Made by a program: the position numbers and the translations under genes. From Solanum dulcamara (Eukaryota > Streptophyta > Magnoliopsida > Solanales > Solanaceae), in NCBI RefSeq assembly GCF_947179165.1, contig NC_077244.1, positions 71,160,144 through 71,224,143 of the forward strand: 64,000 nucleotides of DNA, in the 5' to 3' direction. Below are positions 1-11,332 of this stretch, piece after piece (the first letter of the stretch is position 1; every line of letters begins with the position of its first letter). The notes under the pieces are model-generated. The model was not told the DNA's origin. It saw nothing but the letters and a program-made list of their open reading frames with translations, and did no database searches.

Positions 1-1382
1 GAAAATGAAGGGAGAAGTGACTAATACGGAAGAAGAAAGATATAACCAGTGCTTCAATAGAGAAGAAGGTATTTGAGGAAGACAACAAAATAAAGACACG
101 AAAAAAATTAAAAATGGGATCCACAAATTACAGTTATCTCTAAATAAGAAATTTCACATATTTTTAAAAAAAATTAACTTATAAAAAAAATATTTAAAAT
201 ATTAATTATATATTTGCCAATAAAAAAATGTCATGTGTACCATTTTATAATTAATTTTTTTAATTTTTAATTTTTTCACGTGCTTTTAGGTGAGTGTACT
301 CACTCTGACTACCACGTCACTCCTTAGGGGGGTATTTAATTCACTTGGAAGATGTTAAGAAGGGTATTTAAACGTCCGTATAGTTAAAGTGTTAAAGTAA
401 ATTTTGCTGTCAAATTTAGAGAGAATTTGATGTATTTACTCATTAAAAAACTTAAAATAATAACTTTTTCAAAGAAAATAAGTTCTTGAAAGTGAGAAAA
501 TCACTTTATGAAAGTAGGAAAAACCAATTCTATGACGGTCATTTCACATTAGTTGTATTCTCTCTATCCTCAAATACACATCATCCTCAGCCCCACCCCC
601 ACCTCGCATAGTATTTGTTCAGGTTATACAAATATTTTTATGATGATATTTTTTTGCTTAAATATCAAATATAAAAAAATAAAATAGCAAACAACTCATT
701 TATTTTCCTAAAAAATATTTGTTTTAATTAAAGGTCTTGCGGGTTCGAGTTTTAGAAAATAAAATTTTCTTTTTCTGAGTATAATGGAATATGAATTTAA
801 ATGAATTGGAGTATAGCAATAAATTTTTAATGCCAAATGGTTGAACCAAAAACAAAATATAGATATTATATTATAATGTATTCAATAGCTTTCTACTTGC
901 TTTTATAGATAGATTACATTTCCAACCATTGAAGTTGTTTGAATCTCTATTGGGCTGAATTTGTAACTAACAAAAGGAGAATTATTTTTTTCATTTATGT
1001 TGTTCGTACAAAAATTTCACTTTTTTTTTATAAAAAAAAATAAATCAAAAGTAGATGATAATTATTTGTGTTATTATCTGGGTTGTCATAATGATTGGTT
1101 GATTTTCTTGTTAAATTAGTTTTCCCTTAAACATCAATTCTTATTCAAGATTCGAATAATTAATCATCGACAAGAAAGTAGTTGTGGGTGGAAGAATTTA
1201 ATGTTAGTTTGTCTCAAAAATTTTAATGATTAAGGTAGTACAATTATACCATTACATGTTCAAAATTCAATAAGAGAAAGCGAGAAAAAAACCTTTCGCG
1301 TTAAATTGTATGCAACCATATACATGAACTACCTTATAAATTCCCCAGTATGGATAATCAATTTGGGTTAATTATTTTATGA
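1..1382. other. AT-rich intergenic stretch, no gene seen
   Basis: No open frame with recognisable protein content is visible on either strand. The stretch is strongly AT-rich with many A and T runs. It ends at the 5-bp target duplication tatga (1378-1382) that flanks the copia element to its right. Confidence 0.5.
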
Positions 1383-1601
1383 TGTTATAAAATAAATTAA
1401 CTTAGCAAAATAAAAAAGGGAGAGTAGGAGAAAATAGAAAAGAGCAGATGAGAAAGAGAGATCAGGATTCATATATATTTTTTATTACCAAAGTATGACA
1501 TTTTATAGCCAGAAAAAGAAGAGAAAGACTAGCTGACAACTTGCCCACTTTGAGTGGGGCCACATAAAAATGACATTTACTTATTATATTATATCATAAT
1601 A
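1383..1601 (-). repeat. LTR of copia copy 1 (3' LTR in element orientation)
   Basis: It begins tgttataaaata on the plus strand and ends atatcataata. It matches 6967-7186 along its length with scattered substitutions and small indels. In element orientation a short purine tract (complement of 1602-1610) lies immediately upstream. Confidence 0.8.
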
Positions 1602-1684
1602 CTCCTCTTTATATGTCCATATAAAAGAAAAATTCTAATGAAAGAACAAATATATATATATATAGTTATATTCAATATCCATAG

Positions 1685-1855
1685 ATGTTGTGCTTCGTTA
1701 AAACCTTACCAGGAAAAACTTAGTGGAAAAAAGCCTAGTGAAGGAAAACTAATACACACATCTGATAATACGCCTTGAATGCTGCCTCGTTAAAAACCTT
1801 ACTAGGAAAACCCAGTGGGACAAAATCTTGGTTAAGAAAAAAAGAGTACAACGCG
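1685..1855 (-). repeat. Diverged tandem repeat of about 100 bp, two units, in copia copy 1
   Basis: The phrases cgttaaaaccttaccagg and cgttaaaaaccttactagg recur about 100 bp apart. Each is followed by a ccagtggga/ttagtggaaa block and an acgc/tacgcc block. The sister element carries three such units at about 14400-14640. The array lies between the RNase H remnant and the 3' LTR, so it is non-coding 3' sequence of the family. Confidence 0.6.
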
Positions 1856-1880
1856 TATTTTACTCCCCCTGATGAAAACT

Positions 1881-3155
1881 TCATTTGATATTTTGGAGAC
1901 GACGCATTTCAACCTTATATCTTATCTTCTCAAAAGTTGGTGTTGATAACGCCTTTGTGAATAAATCTGCAAGTTTATCACTTGAACGAACTTGTTGTAC
2001 ATTAATATCATCATTCTTTTGGAGATCATGTGTGAAGAATAATTTTGGTGAAATATGTTTCGTTCTATCTCCTTTTATGAAGCCACCTTTCAATTGAGCT
2101 ATGCACGCGACATTGTCTTCGAATATAACTGTGGTACTTTGACATCATTTTCCAGGCCACATCTTTCTTTGATGAACTGTATCATCGATCTCAACCACAC
2201 GCATTCTCTACTTGCTTCATGAATTGTTATTATTTAAGCATGATTTGAAGAAGTAGCAACAATAGACTGCTTTGTAGATCGCCATGATATAGCAGTTCCT
2301 GCGTATGTAAATTAGATAGTATGTTTGAGATCGAACTTTATGTGGATCTGATAAATAACCTGCATCTGCATAATCAATAAGGTCTGCACAGCCTTTGTTA
2401 GTATAAAACAAACTCATATTAATAGTACGCTTTAGGTATCGCAAAATATGCTTGATACCGTTTCAATGTCTTCGCATTGGGGATGAACTATACCTTGCCA
2501 GCAAATTAACAGAAAATATTATATCAGATCTGGTTGCGTTAGCAAGATACATAAGTGCACCAATAGCACTGAGATATGTTACTTCAGGAACAAAAAGATC
2601 TCCATTCTCTTCTAGAGGTCAAAATAGATCTTTGTTCACTTCAGGTGATCGAACAACCATTGGAGTACTTAATAGATGTGCTTTGTCCATGTAAAATCGG
2701 TTCAAGATTTTCTCAATGTAGGCAGATTGGTGGACAAAAACCCCGTTTGCTAAATGTTCAATTTGTAGACCCAGATAAAGTTTTGTCTTTCCAAGGTCTT
2801 TCATCTCAAATTCTTTCTTTAGATATTCAATTGTCTTTTGGACCTTTTCAGGGGTTCCAATGAGATTTATGTCATCAACATAAACGGCGAGTATAACAAA
2901 CTCTGATTTCGTTTTCTTAATAAAAATACATAGACAAATGACATCATTTATATAACTTTCATTTATCAAGTGCTCACTAAGACGATTATACCACATATGC
3001 CCTGATTGTTTCAGACCATATAATGATCTTTGCAATTTCATTGAGTACATCTCCCGATACTTAGTACATACTTCAGACAATTTTAATCCTTTTGAGATTT
3101 TCATGTAAATTTCATTATCAAGTAAACCATAAAGGTAAGTTGTTACTACATCCAT
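1881..3155 (-). pseudogene. Copia reverse transcriptase / RNase H remnant
   Basis: Broken minus-strand frames. 2619-3155 encodes a 178-aa RT piece with the palm motif YVDD (YVDDINLIG) and the segment SLYGLKQSGHMWYNRL typical of copia RT. 2217-2444 and 1881-2093 carry RNase H-type pieces, including LADLFTKAL near the end. Stops and frame changes separate them. A sequence ggggg-A (complement of about 1862-1870) just past the coding end resembles a polypurine tract, although the LTR itself lies some 260 bp further on. Confidence 0.75.
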
Positions 3156-3626
3156 TAGATGTATTTCAAAATTTTTGTGTACAGCTAAATTGATGAAATA
3201 TTGAAAAGTTATTCGATCTATAACAGGTGAATATATTTCTTCATAGTTGACCCCGGTTTTTGAGAGAATCCTCGTGCAACAAGGTGTGCCTTGTATTTTA
3301 CAATTTCATTTCTCTCATTTCATTTTCGCACAAAAATCCATTTATAGCCAATTGGTTTACACCTTCAGGGGTTTGGACTACAGGTCCAAAAACCTCACGT
3401 TTAGCAAGTGACTCTAATTTTGATTGAATTGCCTTTTGCCATTCTGGTTAATCACATCTACGTTGACATTTTTTTGATGGATTTAGGCTCAAAACTTTCA
3501 CTATCTTGCATAAGGTTAATTACAACATTATATACAAAAATATTATCCACCGTAATTTTCGATCTATCTAAATTTATTTATCACCGGTAGAACTTATTGA
3601 AAGTTCTTCATTCACTTGAGTGTCGG

Positions 3627-5777
3627 TGTAACAACCCCTAAAATATTGTATGTCGGTATTTCAATTCTCGATGAAAATAATACAGCCTCTGTATTTTGGG
3701 CATAACTCTTTATAGGTTGGTCCAAATTAGGTGATTCAAATTTCTGGGTAATCACAACATCCTTACCTACAACTTTCATGAAGAACATAACTTCAAATTC
3801 GGAGTATAAGTAGGTCAAATAAATTAATCTTTGCAAGATATAGTGCTGTGACGGAATTGAGTGTTGATAGAAGAAAATTCATATCTCACTGTAGGTTGCT
3901 ACAAATTGGTTGATTCTTAAACGATATGAAACTAGACTTCCATATCTACAATTCTTATGAAGACACCAAATCCTAATAAGGAATTTATCTTATTCAAACG
4001 CAACTTCGAAAACAAGTATTCTGTTAAAAAGAACTCATCTTACCTACCATGGAAACATCTAGATGCATTTGACATCATGCATGACATAAATTGTCCTCCA
4101 TTTAACATCATCCATGACATCAATATATTCCATTAAATTTTCAGATTTTTTTTTATAATTATTTTATTTATTGTTAGGTCCCTCTTTCCCATTTATAAAT
4201 ACCCACATTATTTCCTCATTTTATTCATCAAGCTTTCTTAAGCATTTCTTCTCTCTATATACTTCTTCTCAAATATAGTTTTAGTTTTAGTAGTATAAAA
4301 ATACTACTCCGGTTATTCTTATACTCCGGGTAGTACACAAAACGCTCCGGCGAGAAGAAAAGGCTAGGGATCTAAGAGTATTCCAATTCGGAGTAAACCT
4401 TCGGATTTAAGGTATGTAAGGCTTTCATAGCATTGGATTGAGTTCGTCCATGCGCCTAATATTTAAATTTATTATAATTGAGTTATAGTTGAGTTTTATC
4501 CAAATCTTGAATTCTAAATGAAATAATTCTTCTTCTATTTAGTTTGATATATTTATGCATTAATATTATTATTGTTATCTCTCATATTATTGGTATTATT
4601 GTTTATGGCTACTTTTCCATGAATCCTAATTGATTTGATGTTCATGAATATTTTTACACATATTTTGAGTAAAGATATTGGCTTTTTAATATTTTCATTG
4701 ATAAAAAGAGTGATATGAATTAATACTATATATGTATTTTATTGAGTTTTGAAAGAGCAAAAGAATTGAGTTTAAATGATTTTTTGAGTAAATGATGTTT
4801 TGAACAATATGTTTTGATGAGATGTAAATGATGTTTTCGAAGTATAATAATTGATGAAGAGGTAATGAGATGAGTTTGATGATTTAAATTAAAGTCCAAT
4901 GAGACTAGATGATGAGTTTAATATGAGCACATATTTTGGGAGTAGTATTGAGCACCGAGTTGGGTAAGAGTTTAATTTACTCAAACCCCAGAACTACGTA
5001 GCCAGCGTAGGATGGAGGCTATGTCTCTTAAGTCCCAAAAAGAGGACTTTGATGAGTGGATCCAAGATGGTGATGTCCTTTACCCTGGCAAGGTATTGGA
5101 TGGATGTGGCAACGACATCGCTTCTTTGTATCATCGCTAGCTCATAAGTGATGGTTGTCGGTTAGAGAAACTCCCAACTGAGTAAGCATTGCTTATTACT
5201 ATTATTTTTATTATTATATTTTAAACTTACATTACATATTCATGTTGAGATGATGTTGAGTTCTGAGCTGAGTTTTATTGAGAGGAGTATCTTGATATCT
5301 GTCCTTACCTTCCTACCATTTTACATACTCGTACATTCCACGTACTGACGTCATTCGACCTGCATCGTTTTATGATGCAGATACAGGTGTTAGAGATCCT
5401 CAACAGGCGCATCGTTGAAGATCATTTCTTTTCAGCTATTTGGTGAGTCCTTCTTGTATTCGAAGGAACTCCTTATCCTTTTATTATTGTTGAGTGTGAT
5501 GTTTCTTTTGAGGTAGCCATGGACATGTCATTGGCACAATCTAAGAGTATTAGAGGCTTCATAGACAGAGTCTGATGATGTAATCGGAGTAGTTCTCCTT
5601 AGAAACTACTTCTTCTAATAATTATCTATTTTTCCTTTGATTATGACAAGCCCACATTAGTATTCTTAAGTCTTCCGCTGATGAATAAATAAGAAATGAG
5701 ACCAAGTGGTTCTCTCAGAAGTCAGAAATGGTTTCTGAGTGCCGGCCACGCCTAGGGTACCCTCTCGGGGCGTGACA
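3627..5777 (+). mobile_element. Solo LTR (2151 bp), probably Ty3/gypsy, inserted in copia copy 1
   Basis: It starts tgtaacaacccc and ends ggggcgtgaca (TG...CA) and is flanked by a perfect 5-bp duplication gtcgg (3622-3626 and 5778-5782). The sister copia copy gives the empty site: at 16410-16430 the same copia sequence runs through without interruption. A TATA-like tataaatac at about 4195 marks the plus orientation. No gag/pol, primer site or second LTR is visible, so a solo LTR is the simplest reading. The inverted counterpart at 42044-44370 shares the distinctive segment around 5380 (catgatgcag-type sequence) and both ends. Assignment to a Tekay/Del-like gypsy lineage is my inference from familiarity with nightshade LTRs. 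Confidence 0.8.
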
Positions 5778-5782
5778 GTCGG

Positions 5783-6966
5783 GTTCACTGATTTCTTCAG
5801 GAATATCAGGATTACTCAGATCTTGACCTTTTTCAGGAGGTTCTTTTGTAGTATCATTTTTGTTATTGCTCACGTTTCTCTTTCTAGGATTTTTATACTT
5901 TGAACTCAATGGTCTACCATGCTTCAGGCGTGTTTGAGATTCAGAAGCTGTGAAATTAGTAGATGGTCCTTTTGGAACATCAATCTGGACAAGCACATTC
6001 ACTGCAGGGATATGTGACTTAGTTATCCATTGCAAATCAGTAAATGCATCTGATATTTGATTTGCTATTTTCAGTTAGTGGATGATCTTCTTGACCTCCT
6101 GCTCACATGTACGGAAACGTGGATCAAAATGAGAGAGTGATGAAACTTTTCACCCAATTTGTCTTTCGGGTTCCTTTTTCTCTCCCCTTAATTACGGGAA
6201 AGTTGTTTCATCAAATCGACAATCTACAAATCGAGCAGTAAATAAGTCTCCTGTCAATGGTTTAAGGTAATGAATTATGAAAAGTGGGTCAAACCCAATA
6301 TATATTCCCAACCTTCGTTGAGGGCCCATCTTTGTACGTTGTGGTGGTTCTACAGGCACGTATACCGCAGAACCAAAAATTCGAAGATGGGCTATATTTG
6401 GCTAATGACCTAATACTAATTATGACGGGGAGTATTTATTATAATTTATTGATCTAAGATGTACAAGTGCTGCTGCATGTAAGATAGCATGACCTCAAAC
6501 ATTAATTGGCAATTTTGTTTTCATTAGAAGAGGTCTTGCTATTAATTGTAGATACTTAATAAATAACTCTACAAGGCCATTTTGAGTTTGAATATGAGCA
6601 ACATGATGTTCAATTTTTATCCCAATTAACAAGCAATAATTATCAAAAGCTTGGGATCTACAAGGGAGTCTTTTAATGTGAGGTATTATAATTTTAGCCC
6701 CTCATCTAGATGGTGGCGGAGAAATATTATGGTTTTGGCACGGTCTTAACTAAATGTCGTATTGTCATCTTTGATGGTATCTGCTAGACCCATCGATTCT
6801 AGGTGTATTTCGGCATCTAATGTCCATGATGAGTAGCCTTTTCCAGATATATCAAGAGCAATAAATTTAAGTTTAGAGATATTCGACATTTTAAGAAAAT
6901 AAAATTCTTACCCTTTTGTTACCTTGTTAAAATTACTCAAAGTGATGGAGGCTCGTGCTGATAATG
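5783..6966 (-). pseudogene. Copia linker/integrase remnant with internal deletion
   Basis: Minus-strand sequence between the solo LTR and the 5' LTR. 5715-6035 carries a basic, proline/serine-rich linker between integrase and RT, matching 16412-16696 of the sister copy. Near 6655-6665 the sequence jumps from integrase-linked text to gag-linked text (agtcttttaatgtgagg). The sister element has about 1.13 kb between the same two points (about 17437-18563). The primer-binding site would be the complement of about 6950-6966, where ttatcagcacgag-like sequence resembles the usual Met-tRNA site only in part. Confidence 0.6.
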
Positions 6967-7186
6967 TGTTATAAAATAACCTAACTTAGCAAAATAAGAA
7001 AAAGAGAGTAAAAAAAAATAGAAAGGAGCAGACGAGAAAGAGTGATCAGAATTCATATAGGTTTTTCACTGCCAAAATATGGCATTTTATAGCAAAAAAA
7101 AAAAGAGAAAGACTAGTGGGCAATTTGTCCACTTTGAGTGGGCTCCACATAAAAATGACATCCACTTATTATATTATATCATAATA
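6967..7186 (-). repeat. LTR of copia copy 1 (5' LTR in element orientation)
   Basis: Matches 1383-1601. It ends ataata and is followed by the target duplication tatga at 7187-7191. Confidence 0.8.
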
Positions 7187-7414
7187 TATGATGTTTTATT
7201 CATGAACATTATATTATATTATAGCGAAAGATTTAGTACACCGAGCTGCCCTTTTTATTCATGAACATTATCATAATAAACAAGGAAAGGAAAATTAATT
7301 ATGGGAATGTTGGTGGTGGTGTTAATGATAAAGTACAATAGATAATGGCGTTAAGATTGACATTTGACATGATATGGTAGTAGTTCTCAGCAAAGAAAAT
7401 ATTTTTCAATTTTG

Positions 7415-7625
7415 ATTTGATACGTAATTTAAGAAAATAAATAAAATTTTAAATTTTATGATATTAAATTAAAAATATATCAAATATATAAAAATATCAT
7501 ATAATTTTATGATTTTAAACGTGTCATGTAAAAAAATTAAAATTAATTAAATAGTTGTCAAAAAAAGAAAGAAACATTTTTTTTTTGAAATAGACTAAAA
7601 AAATAGGACAAATAAATTAAAATGA
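7415..7625 (+). repeat. Dispersed ~220-bp repeat, copy A
   Basis: It contains the block order shared with copies B-E: a 5' part with taatttaag, then tgtcatgtaaaa, a gttgtcaaaaaaagaaaga block, an A/T tract, agactaaaaa, and gacaaataaattaaaa at the 3' end. No coding capacity. Confidence 0.55.
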
Positions 7626-8264
7626 AGGGGGCATATATTAATCCTGCTAGTCATCATCAACTAAGTTTAGGTTAACATCTAGCACGAAATCTAATTTAAT
7701 TATCCTACATAGAATAACTATTGTGACAAATTAAATTATCTTTTTCTTATTATTTTTTTTCGTTTGCTAAGATAATAATAAGGTTAAGCCGAGTGTAACA
7801 CTACATGTCAAATCTTTTTTTAAAAAATTAAAATTTTGCCAACTTTCAAGAAGAGTCACTAAGAAAGAATGAGTTCATATCTTGAGAGTGGCCTGAATGG
7901 CTAATGTCGATTTACAAGAATGATTCTAGAGATGAGTAATTTGCGATGTTAACCTTGTTATTATAACAAGTTAAACGTCATTAATTAAGTTGGAATTGAG
8001 TGTACAATGAAGAAAAATTAGGTGGGGGGAGAGAATATTTTAGTGGGCTTACGTCCAAAAGAAGAGAAAAATGGGTTGTGCTGGATTCTTTCAGTACCAG
8101 ATAGTCAATCCGCATAATAAGTGAATATGACACTTGTAAATTTTAAATTAACAAGTTTTCAAATTAAAAAGAGACTTTTTTTTTTTTGAAAGATAGGTAA
8201 GACAAATAATTTTCAACTCTCCAAAAGGTATACATTAACCATTGAAGCATTTGGTTCATTAATA

Positions 8265-8660
8265 TTAAAGGTGGCAAAATCAAACTCAATCTGTTTAATT
8301 TATTCAATTTATTTAAGAATGATATATTTATTTATTAGCTCAAATTATTATAAATTGAGTTGATATGTAACTCAAATTAGATCATGAGAAGTCTTGTCAA
8401 AATATTTTTAATTTTTTTTTGATATATTTTATATAGTCATAATAAAATTTTTTATGTACAAACATATTTTAAAAGCATAAATAAAATAATTAAATTTAAT
8501 AAAAATTGAATTAGATTAGATCTTGACCCATTGCCTACCTAAGCAAATTTAAATTGATTTGATTTTTGACCCATTTTATGACTTATTTCCTGATCTTCGA
8601 AAATTTGAATTAAGTTAAGTTTTGACCCATTATAATTCGCCCAATTGTCATTCATAATTG
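8265..8660. mobile_element. Candidate MITE
   Basis: The left edge ggtggcaaaatcaaactc and the right edge, read in complement (atgacaattgggcgaatta), resemble the ends of nightshade MITEs. Repeated motifs with tgacccatt occur inside in both orientations. The terminal match is imperfect and no clear target duplication was found. Confidence 0.35.
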
Positions 8661-9030
8661 ATAATCATTAGTAAATTAGACACAATAGGGTGGAGTCGGA
8701 TAATGATGTAATTTCTCGTGTGACTATAGCTTAATCAAAATGTTGAACGAGGTCATCTTTTTTAAATAAACTAAAAAAAAATCATTTTTTAAAAAAACGT
8801 ACAACATAGGATAACCAGTTTCTTTGCCTTATCTTTTGGGTGGTTGGCAAAGTGAACGTCTCTTCCTTTTTTCTTGGAAAAAGGGGAAGAGGTAGTGGCT
8901 TAATGCTTAAGGTTATATTAGAAGTTGTCATGCACCAAATACTTTTTATTTTTGGGTAATATTTAATTTGAAATAAGTGGTGTTTTTCTTTTTTATTTAG
9001 ATTCAAAATAAGTGACGTGTTATATAATTA

Positions 9031-10430
9031 AGGGGTCGTTTGGTTTGATTACAAGTTATATTGGGATAAATTATAATAAGATAAATTATGGTGAAATTAA
9101 TTATACTGAGATTATTTCTTATTAACTATTTGGTTTATTGCACTAAAAATATTATCCATTGCATACTTACTAAAAATAAGTTGTTTGTTTAAAAAAAATA
9201 CTCTCTACCTTAATTAGCTTTATGGATATATATTTTTCGGTAGATTTTTAATTATTCATTCTTAAAAATAAAACTTCCACCATATTTAGCTTAGTTATTT
9301 TTATGTATGAATTCTGACGAATTTTCTTCGTGTTCAACTATGTGCCAATTTTTAAGGTGTCAATAGTCCACTCAAAAAAAAACACATGGCATAATCACAT
9401 AACTTTTTTACATATCACATTTACTATAAAACTATGGAAATCAAAATATACATATTAATTACTTTATCAGTTCTTAACGTAACTTCAGCCTTAAGAAAGT
9501 AGGGGTTAGTAAAATCATTTAATTGAAAAATAAATTAATTGGCTATATTTTTCCCGTTTACTCCTATTTATTTTGGAGTTGTGAATTTAAAAATGAATAA
9601 ATTTGTACAATTATAAGGTGAAGAATATTTTGGTGATTGGGCACAGCTGATGTGGAGGGTAATTTATGTTACTCCTTTGTATTAAAGTTAGCAAACCAGA
9701 AACAATAAAGATGAAAATAAAAAATAGTATCCGAGTCCACAGAATTTACTGTGTGTCCTTAAAGAATTTAATCCCCTCACTGTACCCGAGGTTATGGATT
9801 ATTTCCTCCCAAGATAAAACGGATAAACTATTAAAGAAGTAGCGGTACCTCAAACTTCAATAATTTCAGCGAACTCAAAAGCTAACAACAAAATCACCCA
9901 AAGACTTAACTTTGTTTGAAAGAAAATATATGTGCAGAAGAAGGAGAAATTTTGATGTTTAGAAATGAGAGAAAAATCCTCTATTTATAGACAACAAATG
10001 GTAGTGTGAATAGGTGTTTATTGTGGTATATCGGAACAGACAACTCTTCTCGAAAGTCATAATCTTTCAGAAAAGTCGCAACTTTTTTAAAAAGTCGCAA
10101 CTTTTTAAAAAAGTCACAACTTTTTAAAAAAGTCATAACCTTTCATTTTTCATTCACACCTTTAAAACCCAACAATTTCTTCATTTAATCGGTTTATTTC
10201 ACATCAAATTATGACGGAATGGCTTAAGTCATCTCTGACTTTTTAAAGTTATCAACATATTTTATTTAGACACCTCAACTAGGACTAGTACCTATTGAAC
10301 ACCTATTTCGATACTAATTATTAATTTCGAAATAAGTTATTCCGGACTTGTCAGCCAAACAACAAATTAAGTGGCACCATAATTTAATCTCATGACTATT
10401 TGATGTTATTATTCACACCAAACAATCCCT
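9031..10430. mobile_element. Candidate TIR element (possibly hAT-like), composite
   Basis: The left end aggggtcgtttggtttgatt and the complement of the right end, agggattgtttggtgtgaat, agree at 16 of 20 positions. The sub-terminal sequences are also related: ataaattatgg at left, and the complement of ccataatttaatc at right. No clear 8-bp duplication is visible. The middle (about 9730-10150) looks like an unrelated insertion. The outer limits are therefore a hypothesis. Confidence 0.4.
10051..10145. repeat. Tandem array of a 19-20-bp unit (about 5 copies)
   Basis: Units follow the pattern aaaagtcgcaacttttt, with variants cgaaagtcataatcttt, aaagtcacaacttttt and aaagtcataacc. Each unit is itself a weak palindrome (aaaagt...acttttt), so the array could form several small hairpins. 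Confidence 0.75.
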
Positions 10431-10524
10431 AAGAATATATTAATTATCTTCTTCCAAATTTATCCCCATATAAATGATTGAATTCTTATGTAACCAAGAT
10501 ATATTGAATAGGTACTATTCTCAT

Positions 10525-10760
10525 CGTTTTAATTTATTTGTTTTATTTTGACTTGACACGAAGTTTAAGAATGTACAATTTTTTTAGAATTTTGTGATCA
10601 TAAATTAATGTTATGTCAAATGTATCAAAATATCTTTTAATCATGTGTTTTTAAATTTGTCACATAAAAAGTTGAAATTAAAGAGTTATCAAAAAAGTAA
10701 AGAGACATTCTTTTTTAAACAGACTAAAAAAAAATAAGATAAATAAATTAAACTAATTAA
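10525..10760 (+). repeat. Dispersed ~220-bp repeat, copy B
   Basis: The clearest copy of the family: cgaagtttaag, gtcacataaaaagttgaaatt, agttatcaaaaaag, agactaaaaa and ataaattaaa occur in the same order as in copies A, C, D and E. Confidence 0.6.
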
Positions 10761-11332
10761 AAATTAATGATTAGTAGTTTTTTAAATCATCCTTTTGTGC
10801 CCATGCAAATTTCTGGACCATTATATTTTACTATGTGTTCAAATTCCACTCAATTGTAATGTCAAAAACATGTGTTCGAGTATATATATATATATATTGT
10901 AAATAAATTTTACATCATTAAATCATTTAACATAATTGCCTTATCGATTGCATGCCTTAAAACTCAAAACTCTCATATATTATAATAGGCAACTTGTCTT
11001 AAATTTCAAGATCAGACATATCTGAAGCTATATTGCGTATACATAGATGTAGCGTAAATAAATTTTACATCATCAAATTTATTTAATATAACTGCCTCAT
11101 CGATTGCATGCCTTAAAACTCTCAAAATTCTCATACATTATAATAGGCAACTTGTCTTAATTTCAAGATCAGACATACATGTAGCTTCTTCTTCTTTTAT
11201 TTTTTTGGGGGAGGGGTGCCTATTGGCTAGTGATATAAAATATTTCTTACATAATTAACGATTTATTATTTATAACTTAAAATCCACAAAAAAGGACATA
11301 CTCCCACAACTAGCTTAATTAGTGAGAATTAA

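Larger units (their letters stand above)
1383..7186 (-). mobile_element. Degenerate Ty1/copia element, copy 1 (interrupted by a solo LTR)
   Basis: Long terminal repeats of about 220 bp lie at 1383-1601 and 6967-7186, flanked by a perfect 5-bp duplication (tatga at 1378-1382 and 7187-7191). Coding remnants run on the minus strand: a short gag scrap near 6660-6840, a linker/RT-proximal region at 5783-6060, reverse transcriptase at 2619-3155 (motif YVDDINLIG is visible) and an RNase H tail at 1881-2444 (LADLFTKAL). Many stops and frameshifts make it non-coding today. Relative to the sister copy at 14111-19069 it lacks about 1.1 kb of gag, protease and integrase. A separate 2.15 kb LTR sits inside it at 3627-5777. 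Family assignment follows from the RT and RNase H motifs and the gag-integrase-RT order of the sister copy. Confidence 0.85.
7192..11332. other. Intergenic, repeat-rich, no gene seen
   Basis: No credible coding frame. It contains two copies of a dispersed repeat (about 7415-7625 and 10525-10760), MITE-like elements at about 8265-8660 and 9031-10430, and a 19-bp tandem array at 10051-10145. At about 10920-11170 a 110-bp block appears twice (catcgattgcatgccttaaaa... followed by aggcaacttgtctt). Confidence 0.5.

Noticed and set aside
9730..10150. Possible endogenous pararetrovirus sequence
   Set aside because: The non-coding text looks like a dispersed LTR region with a tatttatag box, but no coding motif of any virus family is visible, so no viral call is made.
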